This document shows positions 1 through 9,554 of a stretch of 64,000 nt of DNA, one piece after another; positions within the stretch are counted from its first letter, which is position 1; the number at the start of each line of letters is the position of its first letter. A model generated the notes under the pieces. That model was not told where the DNA came from, made no database searches, and saw only the letters and a list, made by a program, of their open reading frames with translations. The translations under genes and the position numbers were made by a program. The stretch spans positions 2,590,501 to 2,654,500 of the forward strand of contig NZ_VWNA01000001.1 of the NCBI RefSeq assembly GCF_009600605.1, written 5' to 3'. This stretch comes from Segnochrobactrum spirostomi. Its GTDB lineage: Bacteria; Pseudomonadota; Alphaproteobacteria; Rhizobiales; Segnochrobactraceae.

Positions 1-1
1 C

Positions 2-1204
2 GTCGTCAACGCGCTGTTCTTCCTCAGCGCCTGGCTCGGCCGCGTCGCCGCGAAGCCGCCCCAGCCCACGTCGTTCTTCGCGTCCCTGCGTGGGCGGCAA
101 TACCGCAAGCTGATCTTCCAGGTTCTCACCGTCGCATTGTGGGCGGCCGCGGCCCTTCTGGTGCTTCAGGGCTGGAAGCTCCACGCGATCGAGTTCCTGT
201 TGACCCAGCCCGGCCGCGTGCTGCTGCGGTCGATCAGCGTGATCGCCACCGTGTCGATCGGCGGCCTCGTCGTGTCGGAGTTCGCCAACGCGGAGATCGA
301 GAAGCGGCTGCGGGCCTCGGAAGGCAACGTGTTGAGCGCGCGGGCCCGGACGCTGCTCGCGTTCCTGCGCAACATCATCCTCGTCGCGATCGGCGTGATG
401 GTCGTGCTCATCAGCCTGTCCGAGCTCGGCATCGACATCGCGCCGCTGCTCGCCGGTGCCGGCGTCATCGGCCTCGCCATCGGCTTCGGTGCCCAGACGC
501 TGGTCAAGGACATCATCACCGGCATCTTCATCCTGCTCGAGGATCAGATCCAGGTCGACGACGTGGTCGATCTCGGGGGCGGCTTCTCGGGCAGCGTCGA
601 GGCGATGACGATCCGCACGATCCGGCTGCGCGACGAGACCGGCACCCTCCAGGTGATCCCGTTCTCGAGCGTGACCGGCGTGCGCAACATGACGCGCGGC
701 TTCGCCTATTCGGTGTTCAACATTGCGGTCGGCTATGCCGAGGACGTCGATCGCATCCTGGCGCTGATCGGGAAGCTCGCGGCGGAGCTCAAGTCGGACC
801 CCAAATTCGGTCCCCTGATCGCCGCCCAGCCGGAAATCCTCGGCGTCGATTCCCTGACCGAGACCGGCTACGTCGTGAAGGGGCGCTTCAAGACCTATGC
901 CGGGCGGCAATGGTCGGTGTCGCGAGAGTTCAATCGCCGGGTGAAGCGCCTGCTCGACGACGAAGGGATCGACCGGCCGAGCCGTCGGCAGACCTATACC
1001 TATTCGGGAGATCCGAACTCGGTGCCGCCGGCGACCGTCTCCGCCGAGGCCGAGGAGGTGGCGGCGCTCGCGAACGGCGAAGCCGCGCCGATGGAGGCGA
1101 GCGAGGCGGGCAAGGCCGACGGGCCGGCGGCGAAGACCGGGAAGCCGGCCGTGGCGAAGGTCGGCACGGACAGCGAACCGAAGCCGCCGGGCGCGCGGGC
1201 CTAG
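2..1204 (+). CDS. Mechanosensitive ion channel, MscS family (5' end outside window)
   Basis: Inner-membrane channel that opens under membrane tension to release solutes on osmotic downshock. The frame is open from base 2, so the N-terminus lies before the window. Hydrophobic helices are followed by the MscS pore-lining helix and domain (PLLAGAGVIGLAIGFGAQTL, then VKDIITGIFILLEDQIQVDD), with the beta domain (GSVEAMTIRTIRLRDETG, IPFSSV) after it. The C-terminal 60 residues or so are Ala/Glu/Pro-rich and probably disordered. It ends 1 base before the stop of the convergent small gene at 1206. The family call is firm; the exact subfamily (YnaI/YbdG-like) is inferred. Confidence 0.9.
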   Translation, partial: VVNALFFLSAWLGRVAAKPPQPTSFFASLRGRQYRKLIFQVLTVALWAAAALLVLQGWKLHAIEFLLTQPGRVLLRSISVIATVSIGGLVVSEFANAEIEKRLRASEGNVLSARARTLLAFLRNIILVAIGVMVVLISLSELGIDIAPLLAGAGVIGLAIGFGAQTLVKDIITGIFILLEDQIQVDDVVDLGGGFSGSVEAMTIRTIRLRDETGTLQVIPFSSVTGVRNMTRGFAYSVFNIAVGYAEDVDRILALIGKLAAELKSDPKFGPLIAAQPEILGVDSLTETGYVVKGRFKTYAGRQWSVSREFNRRVKRLLDDEGIDRPSRRQTYTYSGDPNSVPPATVSAEAEEVAALANGEAAPMEASEAGKADGPAAKTGKPAVAKVGTDSEPKPPGARA

Positions 1205-1205
1205 T

Positions 1206-1415
1206 TTACTTCTGCTGACGCTGCGGAATGCGGAAGGCGAGCAGGGCGGCCACGACGCCGACGGCGAGCTTGATGCCGCCATAGGTGAGGGCGGCGGCGG
1301 ACGAGCCTTGATAAGCGGGGGTGCCGCTCACGGTCGCGAGCATCACGTCGTTGATGCCCCACAGCCAGAATCCGGCGGCGACGATCAGAAGAAGGGGCGG
1401 CAGCAGGCGCTTCAT
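1206..1415 (-). CDS. Small two-helix membrane protein, function unknown
   Basis: 69 residues. The start is the ATG at 1415, preceded by GAGG eight bases upstream; a longer frame to 1583 is Arg/Pro-rich and not protein-like. It begins MKRLLPPLLLIVAAGFWLWG, a likely membrane helix or uncleaved signal, then a short polar loop and a second helix (GGIKLAVGVVAALLAF), ending in a basic tail. I recognise no named family. It is tail-to-tail with the MscS gene and downstream of serA on the same strand, but a 181-base gap with a hairpin separates it from serA. Confidence 0.65.
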   Translation of the reverse strand: MKRLLPPLLLIVAAGFWLWGINDVMLATVSGTPAYQGSSAAALTYGGIKLAVGVVAALLAFRIPQRQQK

Positions 1416-1551
1416 CACGAACCTCGCGGGCGGGCGCCGGCCTTGGTCGCGCCGGCGCCCGCCATCACGCGACGGCGCCCGCGCGCTGTCAACGCGCTTC
1501 GTCCCGCCGGGACGCATTGTCTCGGTCTTCGGACGCGAAGGGCGGTTGCAG

Positions 1552-1575
1552 GAGGCGGGCGCTGGCGCCCGCCTC
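1552..1575 (-). terminator. GC-rich hairpin downstream of serA
   Basis: GAGGCGGGC at 1552-1560 pairs with GCCCGCCTC at 1567-1575 around a 6-base loop, starting 22 bases past the serA stop. There is no T-run, so if it is a terminator it is not a classical intrinsic one. It could also stabilise the serA mRNA 3' end. Confidence 0.4.
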
Positions 1576-1596
1576 GCGTTCAAGGCGTGCCACGCC

Positions 1597-3183
1597 TCAG
1601 AAGCGCAGCTCCTTCGCCTGGCGCACCAAGGGCAGGTTCTCGATCTTCGTCAGCACCTCGGCCGGGATCGGGCCGTCCACCTCGACGAGGCAGATAGCGT
1701 CCTGGCCCTGGGAGAGGCGGCCGAGATTGAAGGTCGCGATGTTGACGCCGGCGGTTCCGAGGGTGCTGCCGAGCGCGCCGATGAAGCCCGGCTTGTCCTC
1801 GTTCGTCACGTAGAGCATGTGGGGGCCGAGCTCGGCCTCCATGTTGATGCCCTTGATCTGGATGATGCGCGGCTTGCCGTCGGAGAACACGGTGCCGGCG
1901 ACGGACCGCTCCTGCCGCTCCGTGACGACGGTCAGGCGGACATAGTTCTCATAGGCCCCCTGCTGCTCGCGGCGCACCTCCTCGACGACGATGCCGCGCT
2001 CGCGCGCGATCACCGGGGCGGACACCATGTTGACGTCCTGGAGCAGCGGGCGGAACAGGCCGGCGAGCGCCGCGGCGGTGAGCGCCTTGACGTTCATCGA
2101 CGCCACCGCGCCCTCGAACTCGATGCGCACCGCCTGGAGCCCCGTCTCGGTGAGCTGGCCGGCGAACGAGCCGAGCTGCTCGGCGAGCTTGACGAAGGGG
2201 ATGAGCTTCGGCGCCTCCTCGCCCGAGATCGACGGCATGTTGAGGGCGTTCGAGACTGCGCCGGTGAGCAGATAATCCGACATCTGCTCGGCGACCTGGA
2301 GCGCCACGTTCTCCTGCGCTTCCGTGGTGGAGGCGCCGAGGTGCGGCGTCGAGACGAGGTTCTGCGCACCGAACAGCACGTTCTCCTTCGCCGGCTCGAC
2401 CGTGAACACGTCGAAGGCGGCGCCGGCGACCTTGCCGGAATCGAGCGCCTTGCGCAGGTCCTCCTCGACGACGAGGCCGCCGCGGGCGCAGTTCACGATG
2501 TAGACGCCGTCCTTCATCTTCGCGATCGCCGCGGCGTCGATGATGTTCTTCGTCTTCTCGGTCAGCGGCGTGTGCAGCGTGATGAAGTCGGCGCGGCGGA
2601 ACAGTTCGTCGAGCTCGACCTTGTCGACGCCGAGATCGAGCGCCCGCTCCGGCGACAGGAAGGGGTCGAACGCGACCACCTTCATCTTGAGGCCGAGGGC
2701 CCGCTCGGCGACGATCGAGCCGATGTTGCCGCAGCCGATGATGCCGAGCGTCTTCGAGGTCAGCTCGACGCCCATGAAGCGGTTCTTTTCCCACTTGCCG
2801 GCCTGGGTCGAGGCGTCGGCGGCGGGGATCTGGCGGGCGACGGCGAACAGCATCGCGATGGCGTGCTCGGCCGTGGTGATCGAATTGCCGAAGGGCGTGT
2901 TCATCACGATGATGCCCTTCGCCGTCGCGGCCGGAATGTCGACATTGTCGACGCCGATGCCGGCGCGGCCGATCACCTTGAGGTTGCCGGCGGCGGCGAT
3001 GATCTTCTCGGTCACCTTGGTCGCCGAGCGGATGGCGAGGCCGTCGAACTGGCCGATGATCTCGGCGAGCTTGTCCTTGTCCTTGCCGAGCTCGGGCTCA
3101 TAGGTGACGTCGATGCCGCGGTCGGTGAAGATCTTCACGGCGGCGGGAGAAATCTGATCGGAAATCAGGACTTTGGGAGCCAT
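1597..3183 (-). CDS. serA: D-3-phosphoglycerate dehydrogenase
   Basis: Oxidises 3-phosphoglycerate to 3-phosphohydroxypyruvate, the first step of serine biosynthesis; cytoplasmic. 528 residues, the long form (substrate, NAD, intervening ASB and ACT domains). Visible landmarks are the NAD-binding GIIGCGNIGSIVAERALGL near residue 148, NCARGGLVVEEDL near 232, STPHLGASTTEAQENVA near 280 with the catalytic His, and a C-terminal ACT domain (LYVTNEDKPGFIGALG) that in this family senses serine. The ATG at 3183 has AGGA nine bases upstream. It lies 216 bases downstream of serC on the same strand, so the two probably form a serine operon. Confidence 0.97.
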   Translation of the reverse strand: MAPKVLISDQISPAAVKIFTDRGIDVTYEPELGKDKDKLAEIIGQFDGLAIRSATKVTEKIIAAAGNLKVIGRAGIGVDNVDIPAATAKGIIVMNTPFGNSITTAEHAIAMLFAVARQIPAADASTQAGKWEKNRFMGVELTSKTLGIIGCGNIGSIVAERALGLKMKVVAFDPFLSPERALDLGVDKVELDELFRRADFITLHTPLTEKTKNIIDAAAIAKMKDGVYIVNCARGGLVVEEDLRKALDSGKVAGAAFDVFTVEPAKENVLFGAQNLVSTPHLGASTTEAQENVALQVAEQMSDYLLTGAVSNALNMPSISGEEAPKLIPFVKLAEQLGSFAGQLTETGLQAVRIEFEGAVASMNVKALTAAALAGLFRPLLQDVNMVSAPVIARERGIVVEEVRREQQGAYENYVRLTVVTERQERSVAGTVFSDGKPRIIQIKGINMEAELGPHMLYVTNEDKPGFIGALGSTLGTAGVNIATFNLGRLSQGQDAICLVEVDGPIPAEVLTKIENLPLVRQAKELRF

Positions 3184-3399
3184 GGGACGGGTTCCTGAGG
3201 GGCGTGCCGCGCCACGGATTTCGGGCGTTCGGCGGAATGTCGGGTGATCGCCCGCGCCGCCGTCACCGCACGGCGGTCACGGCCCGAGGCGGGCGAGGGG
3301 AGAGGCGGCGGCGGTATGTCGGCGAGGCTTTTATACGCGCAGTGCGCGACGGGCCGTTGACCGAAGGGCGGCGCCCTCCGGTGAGGCTCGCCGCACCGA

Positions 3400-4575
3400 T
3401 CAGGCGGCGACGGAGAGGCCGGCCTTTTCCTCGGCGAAGGCCCAGTCGAGCCAGAGCGTCAGCGCTTCGACGTCCGCGGTCTCCACCGTCGAACCGGTCC
3501 AGATGCGCAGACCCGGAGGGGCGTCGCGATAGGCGCCGATGTCGAAGGCGACGCCTTCAGCTTCGAGCTTCGCGGCGAGACCCTTGGCGAACGCCTCCTG
3601 GCCCTTGGCGTCGAGCGTGGCCACAGCCGGATCGACGATCTTGAGGCAGACGGAGGTGTTGGAGCGCGTCGCCGGATCGATTGCGAGGAAGTCGATCCAC
3701 GAGGTCCGCTTCACCCAGGCTTCGAGGGTCGCGAAGTTGCGGTCGGCGCGGCCGATCAGGCCGTTGAGGCCACCGGAGGTGCGGGCCCAGACGAGGGCGT
3801 CGAGATAATCCTCGACGCAGAGCATCGACGGCGTGTTGATCGTCTCGCCGACGAAGATGCCTTCGTTGATCTTCCCCTTCGCGGTGAGGCGGAAGATCTT
3901 CGGCAGCGGCCAGGCCGGCACATAGGTTTCGAGCCGTTCCACCGCGCGGGGCGAGAGGATGAGGATGCCGTGGGCCGCCTCGCCGCCGAGCGCCTTCTGC
4001 CAGGAGAAGGTGACGACGTCGAGCTTCGGCCAATCGAGCGCCTGGGCGAACGCCGCCGAGGTGGCGTCGCAGATCGTCAGGCCCTGGCGGTCGGCCGGGA
4101 TGAAGTCGCCGTTCGGCACGCGCACGCCAGAGGTCGTGCCGTTCCAGGTGAAGACCACGTCGCGGTCGAAATCGATCGCGGAAAGGTCCGGCAGCTCGCC
4201 GTAGCCCGCCTTGAGGGTGCGGGTGTCGGCGATCTTGAGCTGCTTGACGATATCGGTAACCCAGCCCTCGCCGAAGGATTCCCAGGCGACGACATCGACG
4301 CCACGGGCCCCGAGCAACGACCACAGCGCCATCTCGACCGCGCCCGTATCGGAGGCCGGCACGATGCCGATGCGGTAATCGGTGGGGATCTGGAGGACGT
4401 CTCGGGTGAGGTCGATGGCGGCCTTGAGCTTCGCCTTGCCGACCTTGGCGCGGTGGGAGCGGCCGAGGGGCGCTCCTTTCAGGCCTTCGAGCGTCCAGCC
4501 GGGACGCTTGGCGCAGGGGCCCGAGGAAAAATTAGCGCATTCCGGGCGCAGCCCGGGCTTCGGATTCGCGGTCAT
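3400..4575 (-). CDS. serC: Phosphoserine aminotransferase
   Basis: PLP enzyme converting phosphohydroxypyruvate plus glutamate to phosphoserine, upstream of serA in the same direction. 391 residues from the ATG at 4575 ([20 protein letters not shown]), the alphaproteobacterial type. The PLP lysine is in [33 protein letters not shown] is also typical. An in-frame ATG at 4584 lies inside the leader hairpin with no spacing from AAGG, so 4575 is preferred: it has AAGG nine bases upstream. Expression is probably controlled by the serC leader RNA immediately 5'. Confidence 0.95.
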   Translation of the reverse strand: MTANPKPGLRPECANFSSGPCAKRPGWTLEGLKGAPLGRSHRAKVGKAKLKAAIDLTRDVLQIPTDYRIGIVPASDTGAVEMALWSLLGARGVDVVAWESFGEGWVTDIVKQLKIADTRTLKAGYGELPDLSAIDFDRDVVFTWNGTTSGVRVPNGDFIPADRQGLTICDATSAAFAQALDWPKLDVVTFSWQKALGGEAAHGILILSPRAVERLETYVPAWPLPKIFRLTAKGKINEGIFVGETINTPSMLCVEDYLDALVWARTSGGLNGLIGRADRNFATLEAWVKRTSWIDFLAIDPATRSNTSVCLKIVDPAVATLDAKGQEAFAKGLAAKLEAEGVAFDIGAYRDAPPGLRIWTGSTVETADVEALTLWLDWAFAEEKAGLSVAA

Positions 4576-4580
4576 GTCTT

Positions 4581-4617
4581 CCATCCTTACAGATGGGCGC
4601 CTCTCGTTGGGGAGAGG
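4581..4617 (-). ncRNA. serC leader RNA motif
   Basis: Read on the minus strand, two tandem hairpins precede the serC ATG. Hairpin 1 is CCTCTC (4617-4612), loop CCCAAC, GAGAGG (4605-4600). Hairpin 2 is CCATC (4596-4592), loop TGTAAG, GATGG (4585-4581), which places the AAGG Shine-Dalgarno sequence in its loop and 3' arm. The layout and sequence match the serC RNA motif known upstream of serC in Alphaproteobacteria (a putative cis-regulator). The match is from memory, not a covariance search. The leader may start further upstream. Confidence 0.8.
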
Positions 4618-4701
4618 TGTCCCGCGAATGGCGATAGACCCGCCGGCCTGCTCCGGTCAATCCCATCCGACACGATTTTTTCAGGAAGCGACGGGAGCGT
4701 C

Positions 4702-4744
4702 TTGTACGCCAACTCCGCATGTGTAAATGTTTTTGTATATACAC
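4702..4744 (+). promoter_or_regulatory. AT-rich promoter and operator-like dyad before brnT
   Basis: GTGTAAAT at 4721-4728 and ATATACAC at 4737-4744 form an inverted repeat (7 of 8 pairs) with an 8-base T-rich spacer, about 20 bases before the brnT ATG. TTGTAC at 4702-4707 and TAAATG at 4724-4729 give a possible -35/-10 pair with a 16-base spacer overlapping the dyad. BrnTA-type operons are autorepressed by the antitoxin complex, so this is the natural operator candidate. Confidence 0.5.
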
Positions 4745-4764
4745 CATGGGCGTTGGGGGGATCC

Positions 4765-5061
4765 ATGGCGATCGCTGGTTTCGATTGGGACAGCGGAAAT
4801 TGGCCCAAATGTGCCAAGCACGGCGTTTCGCGAGACGATATCGAGGCGGTCCTCACCGGTCGGTTTCATGTGCAGCCCGATCGCGTCGACCACGCCGGAG
4901 AGCAGCGCTTCAATGCCATCGGGAAGACACCGACGGGTCGTTTCATCTTCGTCGTGTTTACGCTTCGAAAGCTCGATGGCGCGGATTTCATTCGGCCGAT
5001 TTCGGCCCGATACATGCATCGCAAGGAGATCGCGCACTATGAGCGGCAGCAAGGTCTTTAA
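4765..5061 (+). CDS. brnT: BrnT family toxin of a type II toxin-antitoxin system
   Basis: 98 residues. BrnT proteins have a RelE-like fold, act as RNases that inhibit translation and are neutralised by BrnA. Family hallmarks are FDWDSGNWPKCAKHGVSRDD at residues 6-25, ERFNAIGKT-like QRFNAIGKT near 48, FVVFTLRK near 62 and the C-terminal RPISARYMHRKEIAHYE. The ATG at 4765 follows a GGGGGG tract four bases upstream. The antitoxin gene overlaps its 3' end by 23 bases. The pair sits between serC and an outer-membrane protein gene, both on the opposite strand. Confidence 0.88.
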   Translation: MAIAGFDWDSGNWPKCAKHGVSRDDIEAVLTGRFHVQPDRVDHAGEQRFNAIGKTPTGRFIFVVFTLRKLDGADFIRPISARYMHRKEIAHYERQQGL

Positions 5062-5311
5062 GCCGCTTCCGCATTTTGAGAGCGATGCGGAGGCGGAGCG
5101 TTTCGTCGCGGAGGCCGATCTCAGCGCCTACGACCTTTCCGGATTCAAACCGGCCCAATTCGAGTTCGAAAAGAAGGGCGAGCAGATCAATCTGCGTATC
5201 CCGAGGTCGATGCTGGATGCGGTGAAGGCCAAGGCGGAGGCGCGGGGTATCCCCTTCACCCGCTATATCCGGTTGCTGATCGAGCAGGACCTCGCCCGCC
5301 CCGGACCCTGA
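5039..5311 (+). CDS. brnA: BrnA-like CopG family antitoxin
   Basis: 90 residues. It begins MSGSKVFKPLPHFESDAEAE, then LSAYDLSGFKPAQFEF, and a C-terminal ribbon-helix-helix (INLRIPRSMLDAVKAKAEAR, then GIPFTRYIRLLIEQDL) that should bind DNA. This is the usual architecture of antitoxins partnered with BrnT. The ATG lies inside the brnT 3' end, giving translational coupling. It presumably binds the toxin and represses the operon through the dyad upstream of brnT. The stop is 6 bases from the end of the convergent gene at 5318. Confidence 0.87.
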   Translation: MSGSKVFKPLPHFESDAEAERFVAEADLSAYDLSGFKPAQFEFEKKGEQINLRIPRSMLDAVKAKAEARGIPFTRYIRLLIEQDLARPGP

Positions 5312-5317
5312 GAGGCC

Positions 5318-6082
5318 CTATTCGAACCGGTAGCGCAGGCCGATCCGGACCTGCTGGGTCGTGACGTCGTCGATCTTGAGCTTGGCGGGGCCGGCGCTGG
5401 TCCAGCCGCTGCCGGTGGCGGCGTCGCCGAGGTCGAGATAGCGGTAGCCGACATCGACGGACACGGCGTCGTTGAGCTTGACCGCGAGACCGCCCGTGAA
5501 GGCGTAGGCGAAGCCCCACGAGGCGGCGCCGGGCGGCGCCGCGACGGCGCCCGAAGCGCCCGACACCGCGGCGTTCGACGTCTCGAGCCGCGCCGTGCCG
5601 ATGCCGGCGCCGACATAGGGCGTCACCGGCCCCAGCACGGGGAAATCGACATAAGCGTTGGCGAGAATTGCAAGGCTCGACACGTCTGCCCGCGCCGACG
5701 GCCCGCCGCAGGCGGCGCAGCCGCCCGTCGCCTGGACCGCGGGGGCATAATCGAACGTCAGGTCGGACCTGAGCCACGGCGTGAACCGCCAGCCGAGACC
5801 GAGCCCGGCGGTCGCCACCGCATCGAAATCGGGCGACGAGACCGTCGCCGGCGCGGCCCCGCCGAGGCTCATATGCGAGGCGTCGGGAAAGGCCACGCCG
5901 AGATCGGCGCGCGCATAGGGGCCGAAATCGTCGGGCACGGCGGGGATCATGTCCGCGGTGTGCTCGAGCTCCGGCGGCTGGCCGAGATCGACCGCGCCCG
6001 CCGGGCCCACCAGGGCCGACACCGCGACCGCGGCGAGCGCGGCCGTGACGACGGCGGAAGCGGGGCGCAATCGGGCGGACAT
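5318..6082 (-). CDS. Outer-membrane beta-barrel protein (Omp25/opacity-like)
   Basis: 254 residues from the ATG at 6082; upstream frame sequence is not protein-like. A signal peptide (MSARLRPASAVVTAALAAVA, cleavage near GPAGA-VDL) precedes an eight-stranded-type barrel rich in alternating aromatic and Gly residues (FGPYARADLGVAF, VTPYVGAGIGTARL, VDVGYRYLDLG) that ends in IGLRYRFE. It resembles the Omp25/Omp31/OmpW class common in Rhizobiales. A GGCAACGG-like loop (TGGCAACGG) has two Cys. A CtrA-type box lies 56 bases upstream of the start. Substrate or role is unknown. Confidence 0.78.
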   Translation of the reverse strand: MSARLRPASAVVTAALAAVAVSALVGPAGAVDLGQPPELEHTADMIPAVPDDFGPYARADLGVAFPDASHMSLGGAAPATVSSPDFDAVATAGLGLGWRFTPWLRSDLTFDYAPAVQATGGCAACGGPSARADVSSLAILANAYVDFPVLGPVTPYVGAGIGTARLETSNAAVSGASGAVAAPPGAASWGFAYAFTGGLAVKLNDAVSVDVGYRYLDLGDAATGSGWTSAGPAKLKIDDVTTQQVRIGLRYRFE

Positions 6083-6406
6083 GTCGGCCTCCGGCGGGGG
6101 AATCGGTCGGGTGTTCGGCGACCATCGCTCGGCAACCGTTAACGCGGCATTAACCGTGTTTTTTAACGGATCGGAAGGGTTACCGGAACGGCCTGCCCGG
6201 GAGCTGGCGCCAAGGGAGGCCTGCTCGGGGAGGCTGCGAAGCCGCGCCCGCCCGCCGCCAACGCCCCGAAGCAGGTCCGTGGCGTTGCGAGCTCGCAACA
6301 ACGCGTAAAAAGGGTACTTGCACGGCTATTCAAGTGGGAAACCGCGCTTCCGAGTGCCTTCAGCCCCCGGTATCAAATATGGGTGAGGACTGAAAAGGTC
6401 GCGCCA
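6083..6406. other. Divergent intergenic region between omp and the GGDEF gene
   Basis: 324 bases without a gene. The part next to the barrel gene (6136-6170) is AT-rich and holds the CtrA-type box plus a further TTAAC at 6163-6167. The half next to the cyclase contains GTAAAAAGGGTACTTGCAC near 6304-6322 and AAAAGG before the cyclase ATG. I see no RNA gene. Confidence 0.6.
6138..6154. promoter_or_regulatory. CtrA-type box GTTAA-N7-TTAAC
   Basis: GTTAA at 6138-6142 and TTAAC at 6150-6154 are separated by exactly 7 bases, matching the alphaproteobacterial CtrA consensus TTAA-N7-TTAA(C) on both strands. It lies 56-72 bases upstream of the outer-membrane protein start on the minus strand, a normal promoter-proximal position. 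The match is exact, but occupancy is inferred. Confidence 0.6.
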
Positions 6407-7438
6407 ATGGGACGTGCCTACCTGCCTTCCGGGGATTCCGTTTCGCTTCACACCGAAGCCTCCGTGCGGCCGACCTCGCCCGTGTCCGAGATCGAGAACG
6501 GGCTGGCCGATGTCCGGCTCGACCGGATCGTGTGGATCGCCCGGCGCTTCTACGAGGCGGATCTCGCCGTGCTCAGCTTCGCGGCCGGCGGGTCGGAATG
6601 GATGAGGCTCGTCACCTCCTCCGCCGTTTCGCCTGCGCTCGAACGGCAGATCGCGCTCATCGAACCGGTCATGACGGCGAACGGGAGATTTTTCGCGCCC
6701 GACCTCGAGGCCGATCCGCGATTCACCGCGGGCGCGGCGCCGGACCTGCCATTTCGCACCTTCGCCGGTGTTCCGCTGGTGGCGCCGTCCGATCTCGTCG
6801 TCGGGACGCTCTTTCTCCTGTCCCGGGAACCGTCGCGGGTCGCGAGCTTCGATTTCGCGCCGCTCGAGGCGATCGCGGCGATCGCGGTCGACGAGCTCGC
6901 CTTGTCGCGGCGCAACCACGACCTCAATTCCCAGGTCCACGTCGATGCGCTGACCGGTCTCATCAACCGGCGAGCCCTCGACGAGGCACTGCCGCGCCTG
7001 ACCGCCCGCTGCATGCGGACGTCCCAGCCGCTCGCCGCGCTCCTGATCGACATCGACCATTTCAAGGTGGTCAACGACAAGCTCGGCCACGATGCCGGCG
7101 ACGACGTGCTGCGGCGCTTCGCGGGCGTCCTCGCCTCGGCGGGTCTGCGCGCGGACGATCTGATCGCTCGCTACGGAGGGGAGGAATTCGTCGCGCTGCT
7201 GCCGGGCTGCGACCGCGCCGGGGCGATGATCGTGGCGGACCGGATCCGCCAGAAGCTCGCGCTCGCGGCTCTCGCGCATCCCGATGGGGTGGTGACGGCC
7301 AGCATCGGCGTCGCGGTCGCGACGGGACGGGCGATTTCCGGTCAGGACCTCGTCGCGCGAGCGGACGACGCGATGTACCGCGCCAAGCAGGCCGGCCGTG
7401 ATTGCATCGTCGCCGACGAGGGCGCTTCCGGCGCGTGA
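6407..7438 (+). CDS. Diguanylate cyclase with N-terminal GAF domain
   Basis: 343 residues. Makes cyclic di-GMP from two GTP. Residues of about 25-175 resemble a GAF sensor domain (RIVWIARRFYEADLAVLSF, FAGVPLVAPSDLVVGTLFLL); the rest is GGDEF (VDALTGLINRRALDEAL, LLIDIDHFKVVNDKLGHDAG). The active site is GGEEF at 257-261, and RADD at 248-251 is spaced like the RxxD inhibitory site, so product inhibition is expected. The ATG at 6407 has AAGG eight bases upstream; a GTG at 6383 is less likely. No membrane segment, so it is cytoplasmic. The ligand of the GAF domain is unknown. Confidence 0.9.
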   Translation: MGRAYLPSGDSVSLHTEASVRPTSPVSEIENGLADVRLDRIVWIARRFYEADLAVLSFAAGGSEWMRLVTSSAVSPALERQIALIEPVMTANGRFFAPDLEADPRFTAGAAPDLPFRTFAGVPLVAPSDLVVGTLFLLSREPSRVASFDFAPLEAIAAIAVDELALSRRNHDLNSQVHVDALTGLINRRALDEALPRLTARCMRTSQPLAALLIDIDHFKVVNDKLGHDAGDDVLRRFAGVLASAGLRADDLIARYGGEEFVALLPGCDRAGAMIVADRIRQKLALAALAHPDGVVTASIGVAVATGRAISGQDLVARADDAMYRAKQAGRDCIVADEGASGA

Positions 7439-7494
7439 CGCCGCGCCGGCGGTCGCGAGCGGCCCGCCGGGAGACTGCCGATTCGGGACGCGCC

Positions 7495-8841
<1,347 letters not shown>

Positions 8842-9102
8842 GTAGCCCGCTCCTACCCATTTTGCTTTAGGTGGCTCGTATAAGCCGCAACCGGGCGCAA
8901 TTCACGGTCTCGCGCATCAATTTGTGTGAACGATTGTTGCAAGCGAGGGCACGGGAATCCGGTGAACCCGCGGTGAGCCGGCTCAGGAGCCCGCGAACCG
9001 AAGGCCGGGACCGATACGCGGCGCAGCCATCACACGGGCGACAGCCCGCCGGTCGCAATCGTCGGCGGGTCCCCCTGCGGCACCGGCCGGAGCGAGCGTG
9101 CC

Positions 9103-9417
9103 TTACGCCAAGGCGCGGGCGAGCTCTTCCTTGCTCATCTTGGAGCGGCCCTCGATGTTGCGCTTCTTCGCTTCCGCATAGAGTTCGGCGCGGCTCTTCT
9201 CGGTCTTCGCCTCGCGCGACTTGGTGCGCTTGAGCTTTTCGCGATTCTGGCTCGGCGAATTGTATTTCGACGCGCCGGCCTCGTTGAGGGCGATCGCGAT
9301 CGCCTGCTTGCGGCTCTTGACCTTGCCGCCGCCCTGGCCGCGCTCGAGATCGCCGTCTTTGTATTCCTCCATCACCCGATGGATCGTGTCCTTCTGGGCC
9401 TTCGATTCCTTGACCAC
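9103..9417 (-). CDS. Small basic DUF6496-type protein with C-terminal Rho-N/SAP-like segment
   Basis: 104 residues, GTG start at 9417 with GGAGGA eight bases upstream. The N-terminal half (TIHRVMEEYKDGDLERGQGG, then KVKSRKQAIAIALNEAG) matches proteins annotated DUF6496. The middle is highly basic. The end (SRAELYAEAKKRNIEGRSKM, then SKEELARALA) looks like the helical element of Rho N-terminal or SAP-type domains that bind nucleic acid. Function is unknown; nucleic-acid binding is inferred from charge and the C-terminal motif. It is isolated between glmM and a divergent nitroreductase gene. Confidence 0.75.
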   Translation of the reverse strand: MVKESKAQKDTIHRVMEEYKDGDLERGQGGGKVKSRKQAIAIALNEAGASKYNSPSQNREKLKRTKSREAKTEKSRAELYAEAKKRNIEGRSKMSKEELARALA

Positions 9418-9554
9418 GGCTCGTCTCCTCCGAACACGGCGCCCGGCGCCGTTGCCGAGCGAACGCGTAGGGGCGGTCTTCGTTGCATGGAGAGGGGATG
9501 TCGCGGGCCGTTCGTGTAGAAAGGCATCCGCGGAACGATCGAGGCATTAGTTTC

